The notes under the pieces are model-generated. The model searched no databases. It was given only the letters and a program-made list of their open reading frames with translations, and had not been told where the DNA came from. From an uncultured Pelagibacteraceae bacterium (GTDB lineage Bacteria; Pseudomonadota; Alphaproteobacteria; Pelagibacterales; Pelagibacteraceae), in assembly GCA_902518155.1 (NCBI GenBank), contig CABYFA010000009.1:1-43304 (forward strand): a DNA stretch of 43,304 bases, given 5' to 3'. A program made the translations under genes and the position numbers. Every line of letters starts with the position of its first letter. Positions within the stretch are counted from its first letter, which is position 1. Shown piece by piece: positions 43,023 to 43,304 of the stretch.

Positions 43023-43304
43023 CTAGTTTTCTTTTGATTTATCTATATTAAAATTCTCTAATCCACTTGATGAACTTTTGAGATTTTTATCAATTTCCTC
43101 AAATCTTGCTCTTTTTTCTATTTCTTTTTGAATAAGTCTTTGTTCACGTCTAATTTCTTCTTGTTCTTTTTGTTTTTGTTCTCTATCAAATTTTTCTTCC
43201 CACTCTCTTATTTTGATAAACTCAGCTTCTTTTTGTCTATCTTCCTCTTCTTTCAATATTTTTAGTTCTCTATTTTTACGTCTTTGCTCTTTTAACTCCT
43301 TATT
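43023..43304 (-). CDS. Charged coiled-coil protein, 5' end beyond window
   Basis: A minus-strand frame that stays open to the window edge; the translated part is about 93 residues and continues upstream of 43304. A Met at 43256 exists but lies within the helix. It is dominated by Glu, Lys, Arg and Gln with heptad-like spacing (EWEEKFDREQKQKEQEEI), so a long coiled coil is expected, ending in a Ser-rich segment (KSSSSGLENF). No family is recognised. Function unknown. Confidence 0.6.
   Translation of the reverse strand, partial: NKELKEQRRKNRELKILKEEEDRQKEAEFIKIREWEEKFDREQKQKEQEEIRREQRLIQKEIEKRARFEEIDKNLKSSSSGLENFNIDKSKEN

Noticed and set aside
1..43304. tRNA, rRNA, CRISPR, transposase or integrase genes
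   Set aside because: I looked through the gaps and frames and found none. The insertion near alaS has no visible mobile-element enzyme.

Overview
The window looks like a chromosomal segment of a SAR11 alphaproteobacterium (Pelagibacterales, Candidatus Pelagibacter-like). The reasons are the very AT-rich sequence, extremely tight packing (many 1-, 4- and 8-nt overlaps, almost no gap over 200 nt), the near absence of Shine-Dalgarno motifs, a tandem glycine riboswitch in front of gcvT, a TRAP transporter, a eukaryotic-type NADP isocitrate dehydrogenase, an alphaproteobacterial GTTC-N7-GTTC LexA box, and stripped-down enzymes such as an IMP dehydrogenase without CBS domains. This taxonomic call is inference from gene content; no database search was made. 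I see no rRNA, tRNA, CRISPR array, transposase or integrase.

Layout. 1-3080: a partial umuD (minus) with a perfect LexA box, a GFA-family protein, a D-glycerate 3-kinase-like P-loop kinase and a TolC-type outer membrane protein. 3187-9005: recA and alaS, separated by a reversed TPR/2-oxoglutarate oxygenase gene. A 5' relic of alaS lies just after recA, so this is a scar of insertion or replacement. 8997-13261: icd (minus), then psd-pssA (phosphatidylethanolamine synthesis), a GT8-like glycosyltransferase and rlmE. 13299-17137: guaB - TPR lipoprotein-like/secreted protein - guaA - panB, chained by overlaps; terC is convergent. 17859-20675: a TRAP transporter (dctP, hairpin, dctQ, dctM). 20672-24458: 5-oxoprolinase subunits pxpA and pxpBC, divergent with almost no spacer, plus a DMT permease.

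24488-32738: the tandem glycine riboswitch controls gcvT-gcvH-gcvP. Six nucleotides after gcvP a lipid-modification set begins (FAD amine oxidase-like protein, DUF1365, CFA/methyltransferase, DUF3833 lipoprotein), with an SDR and TspO next door. This set resembles the light/singlet-oxygen-linked furan or cyclopropane fatty acid clusters of other alphaproteobacteria. 33988-39365: a DAO-family flavoprotein, then msrA-selO (redox), a metal-free NAD formate dehydrogenase, an HPP membrane protein and a SufU-like scaffold. 39452-42705: a tight three-gene operon of DMT permease, creatinase and glycine amidinotransferase. The end holds a small phage-antirepressor-C-like protein and a partial coiled-coil protein.

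How it fits together. Several units bear on glycine and one-carbon flow. The riboswitch senses glycine and GcvTHP cleaves it to CO2, NH3 and methylene-THF. Formate dehydrogenase oxidises C1 units leaving as formate. Creatinase plus amidinotransferase can release sarcosine or glycine and urea from guanidino compounds. The creatinase/amidinotransferase operon, the alaS scar with its TPR-oxygenase cargo, and the lipid cluster behind a glycine riboswitch are the most interesting parts.
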